Shown: positions 37,538 to 49,644, counted from the stretch's first letter. The stretch: 64,000 nt of DNA from Nannobrachium achirus (GCA_963921795.1 OY997651.1:46899461-46963460), one strand, 5' to 3'. The notes: generated by a model not told the origin, from the sequence alone. Made by a program: numbers and translations.

Positions 37538-38532
37538 CCCTTAAGTTCTGTTCAGATTCACTACGCCTTCGTTCTGTTCGGGTCATTTTGACCCGGGGGG
37601 TATTTGGTTTAAAAAAAACAACACTAATATAAATTTTAACTTAACAAATCATCATGATACATTGACTTTGACTCAATACCAAACAATTCATATGATATAT
37701 ATGGTAAATGTTTGCATTCTTGCTTTGCTATATCACATTAAACACTGAAAGAGCTAGGCGTTTTTAATGATTTAGCTGAAATTCATGTAAAAAAACTAAT
37801 ATATTTAATACTGGGCAATATTGCTCATGCTTATAGGACAAAATGAAAATCAGACAATATTTTTATGAACAACATGCCCATTAATTGAATACTTGTGGTT
37901 CAACAGGACATCATTCTCACATAGAGCTGAACACACATGTGAACACACATGAACGTCACATATGAATATACACTTGAACGTATACACTAGGACAGAGGTT
38001 TTCAAACACTTTGGTGGGAGGTGGGGGGGGGGGGGGGGTTGGGTTGGGGGGTTTGGAGGGGAGGGGGTAAGGGCAAGGTGAGGGGGGTTGGAGGGGTGGA
38101 AGGGGTTAGGGGGTGATTGTGTATCTGTGTTTGTACATGATTCCTTGCATTTCTGTGCATCAGGGGTTAAGTGTGGGGAGGGGGGGGGGTGCGGAAAGGG
38201 GGGGGGGGGGGGTTCGGAATGGGGCTTCGGAAGGGGGGTGTTAGAAGTGGGGGTGACAAGTGGGGGTGACTGTGTGTCTCTGTTTTGGCATAATACTGTG
38301 TATTTCTGTGCATCTGTGCTTCCGGGTCAAAATGACCCGAACAGCACTTAAGGTTCAAAAAATATGAGGGGGGTGTAGCATGGGTGTAGTGCAAAAATAT
38401 TTTTTTTACATGTTCATCTCAGAAGAATCTTTAAGGCCAGTGAGTTTCAGGTGGAAACAATTTAAACTTCTACCTTTTTTTTCCAAATGAAAATGTAAAA
38501 CGGGTCAAAATGACCCGAACAGCACTTAAGGG
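37538..38532. mobile_element. piggyBac-like non-autonomous element
   Basis: Starts CCCTTAAGTTCTGTTC after TTAA (37534-37537); ends GAACAGCACTTAAGGG followed by TTAT. Terminal motif GGGTCATTTTGACCC is a palindrome. A second right-end motif at 38326-38352 suggests a nested or duplicated end. The interior has very G-rich DNA (38010-38260). Confidence 0.6.
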
Positions 38533-38535
38533 TTA

Positions 38536-38854
38536 TAGGAGTAGTTCACCCCCAAAATGACTTTTTTTCTATTGATTAGTCACGCCATGGAGACTAGAGT
38601 TCAATAATATTTTTTTGTTTTTTGTCGCATTCCTAAGACAAAAATGTGATTACAATAAATGTACCCCCATTCATTCCGGATGGTGACCCGTTTCGAAACG
38701 GGTCACCATCCGGAATCAATGGGGGTAAATTTACTCGAATAATGTTTTTGTCTTAGGAATGTGACAAAAAACAAAAAATATTATTGAACTCAAGTCTCCA
38801 TGGCATGAGTAATCAATAGAAAAAAAGTCATTTTGGGGGTGAACTACTCCTTTA
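38536..38854. repeat. Near-perfect palindromic MITE
   Basis: Ends AGGAGTAGTTCACCCCCAAA and complement; arms of about 155 bp meet at CCCGTTTCGAAACGGG. A half copy lies at 43819-43902. Confidence 0.8.
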
Positions 38855-38966
38855 ATAGGGTTATTCCCCATTATGCAACCAGCTTTACACTTTTCTGACT
38901 GTAGGTTATATCCATGTACGGTATGTATCCATGCTGGTGAGTGGTGAACAAGGGGCGCTGTTGAGT

Positions 38967-39016
38967 CACACACACACACACACACACACACGCACGCACA
39001 CGCACACGCACACGCG

Positions 39017-39072
<56 letters not shown>
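38967..39072. repeat. (CA)n microsatellite
   Basis: About 106 bp, with interspersed CACG units in the middle. Confidence 0.95.
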
Positions 39073-39075
<3 letters not shown>

Positions 39076-39419
39076 GTGTAGATGTGATTTAGGAGGACAT
39101 ACATGTCGGTGTATGTGTATTAACCGGACATCTAAAAAAAAAGTGGATTTGGGCTCTCTAGACCAATAGAAACACTTCTGCTATTTCAGAATTTACCAAC
39201 ACACACACACAGCACACATGGTTTGATTTATACAAAATGTTCTGACATGACCCCACCTTAGGGTTAATACAACACAATATACTGTATATCTACAGTATCT
39301 CCGGCCATAACATAACCTACTTTCAGGTCCTTACCCACTGCACAGGTGTTGTATGTCTAATGCCCTTAGCTAAATTAAAGTGTTCCTTCCCCAGGTCCAC
39401 AGTATTGTGAACTGTAGAC
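39073..39419. other. Gap with no gene
   Basis: Nothing recognised besides a short CA run. Confidence 0.5.
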
Positions 39420-39944
39420 CATACATGGGCGACTGGCGGCCCGGCCCCGACCTTCGCTTAATGCAGCCCGCAGGTTGATACCGGATTACTATTATTGATT
39501 TCAGCTGTGTCAATTCCAAACATGACCTGCTTTAATTCCTTCAGGCTATAATAGCTTAATGACTAGTATAGTAGTATTAAAATGTATTGTTTTATGTCCA
39601 ATGTATTTGTATTTAGGTACATAAAGTTAACATATAATTAATATGTTAATATATAACTAAATGCGTTTGAAATTAAATAAAAAAAAATACATTTCAGGAT
39701 TCCAATTAAAAAAATAACAAACGATTATTCAGGACTCCAATTCAAAAGAAGCAAAAATAGCCGATCTACAAGCTCAAAACCCATCGCGGCGCGATGCGTT
39801 TTGAGCTTGTAGATCTGCTATTTTTGCTTCTTTTGTATGAGATACTAGAATGACAAAGTAGGACGTAGCAATATGCAATGTGGCCCTCTGGAGTGAAGGT
39901 GGAAATATAGTGGCCCTCGCCATCATCAAAGTTGCCCACGCCTG
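39420..39944. mobile_element. hAT element of the GGCGGCCCG type, complete, with hairpin
   Basis: Left part GGGCGACTGGCGGCCCGG, right end AAGTTGCCCACGCCTG, flanked by perfect 8-bp duplications CTGTAGAC (39412-39419 and 39945-39952). Non-autonomous. Holds the longest hairpin of the family at 39743-39835. Related copies at 26386-28735 and, inverted, 42925-43706. Confidence 0.8.
39743..39835. repeat. GATCTACAAGC hairpin, extended copy
   Basis: Pairing runs from CAAAAGAAGCAAAAATAG to CTATTTTTGCTTCTTTTG, 93 bp in all. Inner part CTCAAAAC pairs with GTTTTGAG, a matched change relative to CTCACAGC/GCTGTGAG in other copies. Confidence 0.85.
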
Positions 39945-40628
39945 CTGTAGACACATTGTTGGAAAGGATGAAGAAGTCTGTTTTAAGGTACAGAAAACCA
40001 AATAACAAAGTGTTCAATATCATGCTGCTGCTTCATGATGACGGACAGATGATGGTGACTGCTTTTTATTTCTTGTTAGGTTGAACTATGTACTGTATGA
40101 ATATTATGCTGCTCTGCCTCCATCAAGTGGAAATACTACTGGACATTTAATATACTGGTGGTGATCTCCATAACTACATAAACTAGTCCTTGCCCGTTTC
40201 GAAGATTATTATTATTAATTGTGTGCAGTTTGGGGTTATGGGGTGTGCACTCAGAGGTAATGTTGGAGAACCCAGACGTATCAGTGATGCCAGCGGAATT
40301 TGGGCACTGTTTAGTATGTCAGCATGTGTGTACTTACAGTATATCAGACAAGACATTGGACAGACAGACATTCGGTTGTTTATTAGTAGCTAAAAAAACA
40401 AACAGGTAAAGTCACATCTTGAGTGTCATAGTTTGGAGCAAATCACCAGAACCTTATATAAACAAATGTCCTCTCCAGGGCCACTTTCCCACAAAGAGAG
40501 AAAAGAAAAAGGATACCGTTTCCCATTGTGTTTTTACTATTCAGTATTAAACAAATGGGTTACACTCAAAGCTAGCCACATAACCCAGACCAACCCCTCC
40601 CCGAATCATCCACTCTCCAGCTAAATGA

Positions 40629-41141
40629 TACGTAGCTTGCGAGGTGAGTTCTGGCAGATACATTTAGATTAGAAGTCACACTGTGCTGCCCTATGTGGGT
40701 GTGTTCAGTATTGAGCAAGACTCACAAGTCATTCACGGACATGGCAATCAGCTGACCAATTAGGTGGGTATTTAAGGTCACCTGAGCCTGTGCTCATCCT
40801 GCATTCATCTGAGCATGCCTCTGGTTGTGAGGCTTTGTTTGCTCCCACCGCCACCCCAGCACCACCAGTGGGCTCTGCTATTAATTCTGTTCCCCATGGG
40901 GGGTTGTTATTATATATACATATATATATAGATCTCCCTGCTCTTAATGGTTAATGATGGTTTCCTAATTGTGCTGAGCAGGGAGAAATAGTGTAGCAGA
41001 GCCTGAACGCCAAGATTACATTTTACATATACACTTGCATTCACATGTTACAATAATAAATGTTACAATAATAATATTGGTTCATCAATTCTGTATTGGT
41101 TCATTCTATATTGGTTCATTCTAATCGTGAGTTATCTGACA
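40629..41141. mobile_element. 0.5-kb insertion of unknown type
   Basis: Interrupts the repeat unit at GCTAAATG|...|AAATGCATTTGG, giving AAATG on both sides (5-bp duplication). No clear terminal inverted repeat. Size and duplication could fit a solo LTR fossil, but the ends are not clearly TG/CA. Confidence 0.4.
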
Positions 41142-41339
41142 GAAATGCATTTGGACTGACCACAAAGTGTCACCTTCACAGCAGGGGTCCTTTCTCATAG
41201 CCCCTGTCACTCCAACAACTGTTCTGTCAAATCCACACAGGCTAACACTCCTTAGTCCTTGTCTGATCTACAACAGCAACAGCAGCCTGACAACAAACTT
41301 ACAATAGCCTACAATACATCGATGTCCATCAGTTAATAT

Positions 41340-41902
41340 TAGGGGTGTAACGATATAGTAACTGTATCGAAATATCATTTTTAACTAAAAAAATCGAAGT
41401 AGATCGAAATGAAAACAGCAAAAATCGAATTGTATCGTTTTATTTTCTATCGTATCGAATCGGCAGTGCAAAGAATCGATTGTACCGATACTACCTACTT
41501 GTGCATTGTATTTAGCATTTTTATGAAGAAAAAATTAAAAGGAGGGGTTTAATTACTTTTCCTTTCTATATAGCTACACTGGTCTATCGATCAATGTGTG
41601 TAATCTTTGGGTTCATGTCAAGGTGCAGGTTTGTCATTATACAATGTCCATGTATTTGGCAGATAATCACTGTGTTTACTTATTTATATCAATAATAATC
41701 CATCTTTCCCTTAAAAACCTGCACTATCCACAACCTTAACAGATTTATTTTTTTGCTAAATAGTTACTATATCGATTTTAAATAATTAAATCGAATCGTA
41801 TCGTATCACAATGAATGAACAAATATCGTCCATGTATCGTATCGTCAACCATGTATCGTGATATGTATCGAATCGCTATTAAAATGTATCGTTACACCCC
41901 TA
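41340..41902. mobile_element. hAT-like element, GGGGTGTAACGATA type
   Basis: 563 bp; ends TAGGGGTGTAACGATA and TATCGTTACACCCCTA (right end slightly diverged), with perfect 8-bp duplications GTTAATAT (41332-41339 and 41903-41910). Interior is full of ATCGAAT-type words and has no coding capacity. Confidence 0.8.
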
Positions 41903-42410
41903 GTTAATATGGTCAGTTTGGTCACTTTGGTCACTTTTAACTTGACAACATAACAGCTAAACTGTTGGGCCAAAGCACAAATAGGCCTGCACAATACACA
42001 AGATTTCTTTGACACTCTTTTCTTCAGTTCACTAGCCGAATAAGTTACATTGCTCCTCGAAACCTCTCCAAATGAGTGTAAAAAAAAAAAAAAAAAAAGC
42101 CCTACCTACGGAACTTGCCTGTCGGCTCGTTCCTGTGGTAAGGCTGTGGTGCCGGATAACCGTGTTATATGCACACCCTCTCGTGTAAAATTATATCACA
42201 GCCCCCTGCAGCTTGAGACTTACGCATATATGTCCTCTCCAGGGCCACTTTCCCACAAAGAGAGAAAAGAAAAAGGATACCGTTTCCGTGTTTTTACTAT
42301 TCAGTATTAAACAAATGGGTTACACTCAAAGCTATAGCCACATAACCCAGACCAACCCCTCCCCGAATCATCCACTCTCTAGCTGAATGCATTTGGACGG
42401 ACCACAAAGT

Positions 42411-42924
42411 AGGATGGACGTGGATGAGATCAATAATATATTCTTTGACACAAACTTGCAGGTATTTGGCTACAACGTGAGACTAGTGCAAAGTAACTAA
42501 GTACAATTTAATCAAGTAGAATTTTGATTGTACTTCTACAACGTTTTCAGGCCAAGGACCCCTTAGTTGAGAGAGAGAAATGAAGCAGGGACCCCCACAA
42601 CCTGTTTTTAGATTCCATATAGTTTCATTGTTTGACAGCACAATCATCAGTGTATTTTGGATTCATGTCAATTTGAGTTTTCAGACATTTAACCACTTGA
42701 ACTGTCAATACTTAATAAACTTGACCTTTCACTCTGTACTTAGTCTGTTTTTTTCCCATCTTCACCAAAGCTCTTTGCCGAAAATTGCTATTTTTGTCTA
42801 AAGTTTTCAGAATATGGATGCTAGGATTCAAGTGGTTAATATAAAAAAGGAGAAAAAAAGGTTTCTATCACTCAAAGATTTGGAGGACCCCATGTAGTAA
42901 CTCTGAGGACTCCCTAGGGGTCCC
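42411..42924. other. Fragment region, no gene
   Basis: Contains GGATGGACGTGGATGAGATC, a relative of the repeated stretch at 43713 and 47915, and hAT-like words (GGCCAAGGACCCC). Nothing else recognised. Confidence 0.45.
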
Positions 42925-43706
42925 GAATCCTGAATTATTTTTTGTTATTTTTTAATTGGAATCCTGAAATGTAACATTTTGATTTAATTTCAAACGCATT
43001 TAGTTATATACTCATGTTAACTTTATGAATCGAAAAACAAATACATTGGACATAAAATACATTTTAATACTACTATACTAGACATTAAGCTGCTAATATA
43101 GACTGACGGAATTAAAGTTGTACTGTGTAAGTTGCTAAACTAGTGGTCAGTAGCGGTATTTCTTTTTTCGGACGTTTTTCGGCCGTAGTCGTCGCGGACC
43201 ACCGCCGCGGACCACCGGAGCGGCGCCGCAAACCACCGCGACCGATAGTAATCCGCGGAGGGGTAGAACGCATGGTAGAACGTAATTTTCTGGCCAGGAT
43301 TTGGGGATTAAGAGGTTAAAATCCTTCACCATTGTAAACACTGTAGCTGAGCGGAGGCGCTTCCTGAAGACCAGAGCAGCTGTGATTGGCCGGTAGTGTA
43401 TCATGTGTGTATGACCTGCGATGTGATTGGCCAACGTATACACATGATGCAGATGAACGCTATTTTTCCGCGAAAGCTGAAAATAACGAAGTGGGTGTTC
43501 TAAAACTTTAGCGATTTAACTGTTAGGACAATTTTAAGATTTGTTTTATAAAAAAAGTTACATGGTATAACTTTAAAGCAGGTCATGTTTGGAATTTTAC
43601 AGCTGAAATCAATAATATGTCAGTATTCCGGTATTAACCTGCGGGCCGCATTAAGTGAAGGTGGGGGCCACATGTGGGCCCCGGGCCGCCAGTTGCCCAT
43701 GTATGA
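42925..43706 (-). mobile_element. hAT element (GGCGGCCCG type), interrupted
   Basis: Inverted copy of 39420-39760; ends at GGGCCGCCAGTTGCCCATG. Split by the TTAA element at 43116-43572. The hairpin part is lacking. Confidence 0.65.
43116..43572. mobile_element. TTAA-target element nested in hAT
   Basis: Ends AGTTGTACTGTGTAAGTTGC and GTTACATGGTATAACT, with TTAA at 43112-43115 and 43573-43576. The intact hAT copy at 39.5 kb shows the empty site (CTTTAATTCC). GC-rich start (GTCGTCGCGGACCACC). 457 bp. Confidence 0.75.
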
Positions 43707-43902
43707 CCTACAGGGATGGAAGTGGATGCGATCATTTATATTACTTGACACACATGCAGGTGTTTTGGGGGGGTGGCCAAGTCCAACATTCCCTTGTAGC
43801 TGCAAGGTCACCAAGCACTTTAAAGGAGTAGTTCACCCCCAAAATGACTTTTTTCTAGTGATTAGTCACGCCATGGAGACTAGAGTTCAATAATATTTTT
43901 GG

Positions 43903-46325
43903 AGCTGTGTGAAACACAGGCTCCCTCTGCGTGGCTGTGTGGGTGTGTGGGTGTGTGTGTGTGTATGTAGCATGACTTCGGCGCGTAACTAGTGCCGCAC
44001 CATTTACGCCACTCGCGCAATATATACATCAAAATGTGCGGCTCGGCCGGGAATGGTGTTCTATTACCTTTCGTTCCGATCCGCCTTACCATGCCGACGT
44101 AATCGGCAAAAAACAACGCTTAATTGTCCCCATTGACTTATAATGGGACAATGCAAGAAATCACTTTCAAGTATTTTTCTCTCGTAAACCATAGGAGCTA
44201 CAGTTTCAAACCTCGGAGAGGAGATTCATAATGATTTTAAGAATTAATCGAAAAATAATTACATCACTCGGCCTCATGGTGGCGCTATAACGGCCCACGT
44301 TTTGCCCCTTAACTCTTGAACCGTAGATCGGAAAATTAAAATTCTTTTTTCCCTGGATTCCTTGGGTCAAGACGCATCTCCCTATATAGGCCACGCCCAT
44401 TTGCGCCAGGATAGATTTTCCGCCATCTTGAATTTTCTCCAAAACACACTTTTTGCTCCTTTTCCGACATATTTTCTTCAAATTGCACAAAAAACGGTAC
44501 ACATGATCTATGAACCCATGCAATGAACATACTCAAGGGATATTGCAATAGTCCATTCCGTTCGTTCGTAACGGGCTTCCAAAGTTAGCGGGAGGGGCCC
44601 GTTTTGCAAACAATAGCCATAAATCACAAACAAAACGTCGAGTCAACTAACTTTGGAAGCCCGTTACGAACGAACGGAATGGACTATTGCAATATCATCA
44701 TCGTGTGGGTGTGTGGGTGTGTGTGTGGGTGGGTATGTGGGTGGGTGTGTATGTAGCATGACTTCGGCGCGTAACTAGTGCCGCACCATTTATGCCACTC
44801 GCGCAATATATACATCAAAATGTGCGGCTCGGCCGGGAATGGTGTTCTATTACCTTTCGTTCCGATCCGCCTTACCATGCCGACGTAATCGGCAAAAAAC
44901 AACGCTTAATTGTCCCCATTGACTTATAATGGGACAATGCAAGAAATCACTTTCAAGTATTTTTCTCTCGTAAACCATAGGAGCTACAGTTTCAAACCTG
45001 GGAGAGGAGATTCATAATGATTTTAAGAATTAATCGAAAAATAATTACATCACTCGGCCTCATGGTGGCGCTATAACGGCCCACGTTTTGCCCCGTAACT
45101 CTTGAACCGTAGATCGGAAAATTAAAATTCTTTTTTCCCTGGATTCCTTGGGTCAAGACGCATCTCCCTATATAGGCCACGCCCATTTGCGCCAGGATAG
45201 ATTTTCCGCCATCTTGAATTTTCTCCAAAACACACTTTTTGCTCCTTTTCCGACATATTTTCTTCAAATTGCACAAAAAACGGTACACATGATCTATGAA
45301 CCCATGCAATGAACATACTCAAGGGATATTGCAATAGTCCATTCCGTTCGTTCGTAACGGGCTTCCAAAGTTAGCGGGAGGGGCCCGTTTTGCAAACAAT
45401 AGCCATAAATCACAAACAAAACGTCGAGTCAACTAACTTTGGAAGCCCGTTACGAACGAACGGAATGGACTATTGCAATATCATCATCGTGTGGGTGTGT
45501 GGGTGTGTGTGTGGGTGGGTGTGTGGGTGGGTGTGTATGTAGCATGACTTCGGCGCGTAACTAGTGCCGCACCATTTACGCCACTCGCGCAATATATACA
45601 TCAAAATGTGCGGCTCGGCCGGGAATGGTGTTCTATTACCTTTCGTTCCGATCCGCCTTACCATGCCGACGTAATCGGCAAAAAACGACGCTTAATTGTC
45701 CCCATTGACTTATAATGGGACAATGCAAGAAATCACTTTCAAGTATTTTTCTCTCGTAAACCATAGGAGCTACAGTTTCAAACCTCGGAGAGGAGATTCA
45801 TAATGATTTTAAGAATGAATCGAAAAATAATTACATCACTCGGCCTCATGGTGGCGCTATAACGGCCCACTTTACGTTTTGCCCCGTAACTCTTGAACCG
45901 TAGATCGGAAAATTAAAATTCTTTTTTCCCTGGATTCCTTGGGTCAAGACGCATCTCCCCATATAGGCCACGCCCATTTGCGCCAGGATAGATTTTCCGC
46001 CATCTTGAATTTACTCCAAAACACACTTTTTGCTCCTTTTCCGACATATTTTCTTCAAATTGCACAAAAAAACGGTACACATGATCTATGAACCCATGCA
46101 ATGAACATACTCAAGGGATATTGCGATAGTCCATTCCGTTCGTTCGTAACGGGCTTCCAAAGTTAGCGGGAGGGGCCCGTTTTGCAAACAATAGCCATAA
46201 ATCACAAACAAAACGTCGAGTCAACACTGAATTTCAACCACAAGTCGGGGGTGGCATACTCAACGAATCCCCAAAAGCATTTCCACTTGGCCACATGGTG
46301 GCGCTATAACGGACAAATGTCACAA
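43903..46325 (-). repeat. Three-copy tandem array, 786-bp period
   Basis: Landmark CATGACTTCGGCGCG falls at 43973, 44757 and 45543 (spacing 784 and 786). Copies are almost identical, so the array is recent. The junctions at about 44640-44696 and 45426-45482 carry a 50-bp inverted repeat of internal sequence. Unit family is that of 26919-27882. Shared 105-codon frames come from copy identity, not from selection that I can show. Confidence 0.85.
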
Positions 46326-46875
46326 AAATCGGTACACATGATCCTGGGTGACCAGAGAGGTGCTGTTGAGTCTAGCCTGCCCTGAGCATCAACTGCAATA
46401 CACCACCTACATAACAACAAAATAAACTACTACACAAAGACCAAATAAATACTACACAATCCATGTTCACATACAGACCCATATGTTTACACAGAGAAGG
46501 AAAACAAAATAATTATGAAAAAGGGGGCTGGCTTTGATATGTAGTCTTTGTTATGTCATAAATGAAAAATACATAAAATAAAATAAAGAGGCTTTTTTGT
46601 TTGATGTTTGTGTCTAAAATACTTTTGGTTTGAACAAAAATATAAATAAAATGGACCGAAACAAAAAAGGGGGGTTATGTGGGCATGTTATCCTTATTTA
46701 AAAGATAAGCGACCCACCTTTTTGGAGCTGTGTGGAACACAAGCTCCCTATACGTAGCGGTGTGTGTAGGTATGTGGGTGGGTGGGTAGGTATGTGGGTC
46801 TGATTGTAGCCTGTATGTACCCTGGGTGACCAGAGAGGTGCTGTTGAGTCTAGCCTGCCCTGAGCATCAACTGCA

Positions 46876-46876
<1 letters not shown>
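46326..46876. other. Fragmented repeat region
   Basis: The phrase CCTGGGTGACCAGAGAGGTG occurs at 46343 and again at 46820. GGAGCTGTGTGGAACACAAG at 46723 matches the array end at 43905. No gene. Confidence 0.5.

Positions 46877-46939
<63 letters not shown>
46877..46939. repeat. (CA)n microsatellite
   Basis: About 63 bp, pure. Confidence 0.95.
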
Positions 46940-46940
46940 C

Positions 46941-47600
46941 TCCACTTCGAACAGAGGTTCGATTTTTCAAATACGCTTTCCTTACCATTAATTTTATGTC
47001 ACCTTCTCCATAGAGTACATGTCCTCCATTTTGTCCAACCATGTATCCACCCTGGGAGGTTCCAAACTTTTCCAACCCCTTGATATTTCTTTGAGTGCTG
47101 TAATTCTCAAAATCCAAAAGAGATATAAATCTCTGCTCTGCAGACTTTGTGGACGTGTTCCCAGAAGTATATTGTGGTTTTGTAAATTTAAAACTCTCCC
47201 AAATATTTGTTCTATTATTTGTGTCACTCTTGACCAGAAAGTTTGCATTTTTGGACATGTGAAAAAATATGGGTGTGATCCGCATAGCGCTCCCCACATT
47301 CCCTCCAGCAACCGGAGTTTGAGTGGTACTTAGATATTGACAGAGGTGTTTGGAAGTACCTTATATTGATTTTCCAGGCATATTCCTGCCAAAAAGGTGA
47401 TCTTAAGAAGTTACAAATGTCTTTGAAACTCTGATTCAACTCATTCCCATTTATAGTAATTCTCAGTTCTTTATCCCACTTATCCTTAATGTAGACTAAA
47501 TCTTCAGATTTGATTTCCTGAAATATTTGATAAAGTTGTCCAACTGTATTTCTATAATCATTTCTTTGATGTGATTGTATTATATATCTCAGGAGAGGGT
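46941..47600 (-). mobile_element. L1/Tx1-like LINE, ORF2 C-terminal fragment
   Basis: Minus-strand frames include WQEYAWKINIRYFQTP, CWRECGERYADHTHIF then CPKMQTFWSRVTQII, and SLEPPRVDTWLDKMEDMYSM. The Cys/His knuckle C-G-x-x-x-A-D-H-x-H-I-F-x-x-C-P and the tail P-x-x-D-x-W-L-D are typical of fish L1-group ORF2 proteins. At least one frameshift separates the HIF and CPK parts, and the reverse transcriptase is missing. 5'-truncated dead copy. Confidence 0.75.
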
Positions 47601-47664
47601 GAAGGTTTCCAAGAGTTCTGATTTTCTATATTCAAAGATTTGCACAAATTTTCACGACTTTTTC

Positions 47665-47737
47665 AAAAATAGCAGATCTACAAGCTCACAGCGCGGCACT
47701 CAGTGCCGCCCTGTGAGCTTGTATATCTGCTATTTTT
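47665..47737. repeat. GATCTACAAGC hairpin copy
   Basis: 73 bp with GGCACTCAGTGCC core; one arm has GTATATC for GTAGATC. Confidence 0.85.
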
Positions 47738-48541
47738 CACTGGTTAAAGCAGTCAATAATTCTAGGCCTAAATAATGCATCGGCAGAAAACACGTATCAG
47801 CTGGCAACCATACTTTGGTGTGACCAAAAAGAGTATTTCTACATTGCAGTATTGATAATTTCTACTTAAGTGAAACATGTGAGAAATCTTTCCACAACTA
47901 TGGCGATACTGACCTACAGGGATGGAAGTGGATGCCATCATTTTTATTACTTGACACACATGCAGGTATATTTGGGGATGTGGCCAAGTCCACTATTCCC
48001 TTGTAGCTGCAATCAATCACCGCTGCACCAATGGGAATGCGAGACATGGTGCCTACAGTGTATTTAGATGTAATTTTAACAGTTGTGGGAAAAGTACCAA
48101 AATGTTTTTACTTGTTGTCGTTTTCTCCCTGCAGCGATAGCATCACATTCCAGATGGAAGGTTACAGCAATGACACTACTGTAGGCCGACTGTATCTATA
48201 CTTTACTATAACAAGTGCTCCACAACAGCAGAAGTGCCCAGACTGCCCACACAACAAACAGGGGTTCCATGCACTACTCCAGTGAACATTATGTTTGTAT
48301 GTGCAGATAACTGCTCTTACTATCATCACAAATATTGGTTGCTGTTTGGACCAAAGTGTTATATAATACTTTTGAAACCTGAGAGAAACACTCCATCATG
48401 CGTTGCAGTGCCACCAAGACGTAGAAGCAGAACTTCAACGATCACCACAAATCAGTCCGCTCCGGCTCCATGCAAGTCAGAGATCTATCATAAAGCAAGT
48501 TACCCATTCAGGCCTAGAATTATTGAATGCTTTAACCAGTG
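47738..48541 (+). other. Exon-like stretches of unknown origin
   Basis: 48137-48285 follows a good acceptor (TTTTCTCCCTGCAG) and reads SDSITFQMEGYSNDTTVGRL then YLYFTITSAPQQQKCPDCPH before a stop. A short ACAG/GT-bounded piece at 47915-47963 (GWKWMPSF) recurs at 43713 and 42414, so that part is repetitive. I do not recognise either. Could be a gene fragment or part of a transposon gene. Confidence 0.35.
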
Positions 48542-48590
48542 AAAAATAGCAGATATACAAGCTCACAGCGATGTTCCACAGTGTGCCAGG

Positions 48591-49507
48591 CAGTGTTCGA
48601 GTTATACTCCCAGAGCTATGGGGGCCCTACATGGGGGGGTGCGCGCGCGAAAATTGGCGTTTTTTCGCGGTTTTGATCGCGTTTTTATCGCATTTTATTA
48701 CTGCGTTTTTTTTTTTTGCTAAACAATCAGGAACGACACACTACACTTTCCCTTTGCCCCTTTCCACATGCACCAGCCAGCAAGATAGTCTATATAGTTA
48801 TAGTAGATGGAATTCTTGGTAGGCTACCAACACTCCAACAGACAGACAACACCAGTATCATACTGTATCACAGAGAGATGAGGATCGAGTCACAAGCCTA
48901 TTAGTCACTGGCGCACCGGGCCAAGACACCAAAGCAACAGCTCTACGCCTCTCAACATAATTTGTTGAGAAAATATTATTTCCTACAATCTATGCTCACA
49001 CCGCAGCACGACAGCATCCAACCTGCAAAAAGTAATTAACCAGCTCCTTACCTATATCTGCTGCGGAGGACGTGCAAAGTTGATCAAACTTTCAAAGGGT
49101 GTACGTTGTTTAAGTCAAAGGAGCATTGTTTTCATATCATAATATGAACTTTAGTTTAGTCAAAAGCTTGTACAATCCAAACTGGTCCACACGTGAGTTG
49201 TTCTGGGTTCTGTTTACATTAAGCTGAAGATAGGCTGTGTCAAGTAACCAAAAACTAACAAAGCAGAAGCACTTCCTGTCTTCCTCCCAAGCGGTGGATT
49301 TCAAAATAAGATAGTTAAACTCCCATAATATGATTAGGCAACGGTTTTATTTTCAAGTCTACTTACAGGAAGTAATGGACTTAATTAGAATTACATGACA
49401 CGGACCAGTTTGGCTGAGGAGCATAGAAGGACACTTGGTCGGCCGCGCATCACTAGTGGGAATACGTTTATCTATTTGGACATTTAGGTATGATATGTGG
49501 GACTGTC

Positions 49508-49539
<32 letters not shown>

Positions 49540-49644
49540 CACTTGGGAAAAAAAAGAGACCCCATAGGGGTTTTTGACTATGGGGTCCCAGACTTTATCT
49601 ATGGGGGCTAAGCCCCCATTGGCCCCCACATAACTCGAACCCTG
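48591..49644. mobile_element. hAT-like element, 1.05 kb
   Basis: Ends CAGTGTTCGAGTTATA and CATAACTCGAACCCTG, flanked by perfect 8-bp duplications GTGCCAGG (48583-48590 and 49645-49652). Interior includes a TCGCGTTTT-rich stretch and a poly-A tract at 49510-49539. No transposase seen. Confidence 0.8.

Larger units (their letters stand above)
36129..38905 (+). repeat. Tandem duplication, copy 2
   Basis: Matches copy 1 through 34523 and 35961-36128, but lacks the Harbinger-like insertion and instead carries the 37538-38532 element and the 38536-38854 MITE. So duplication came first and both insertions later. Confidence 0.8.
40391..42410. repeat. 0.8-kb repeat block, interrupted twice
   Basis: Same unit and orientation as 20340-21860. 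Interrupted by the 40629-41141 insertion and by the hAT element at 41340-41902. Confidence 0.7.

Noticed and set aside
37538-38532. Helitron for the element with the GGGTCATTTTGACCC palindrome
   Set aside because: Both ends are inverted repeats beginning CCCTTAAG and the site is TTAA, which fits piggyBac-like better.
44206-45309. 105-codon frames repeated in the 786-bp array and at 27300
   Set aside because: Copies of a non-coding repeat. The single copy at 27300 differs by frame-changing gaps and the frame spans the repeat's structural parts.
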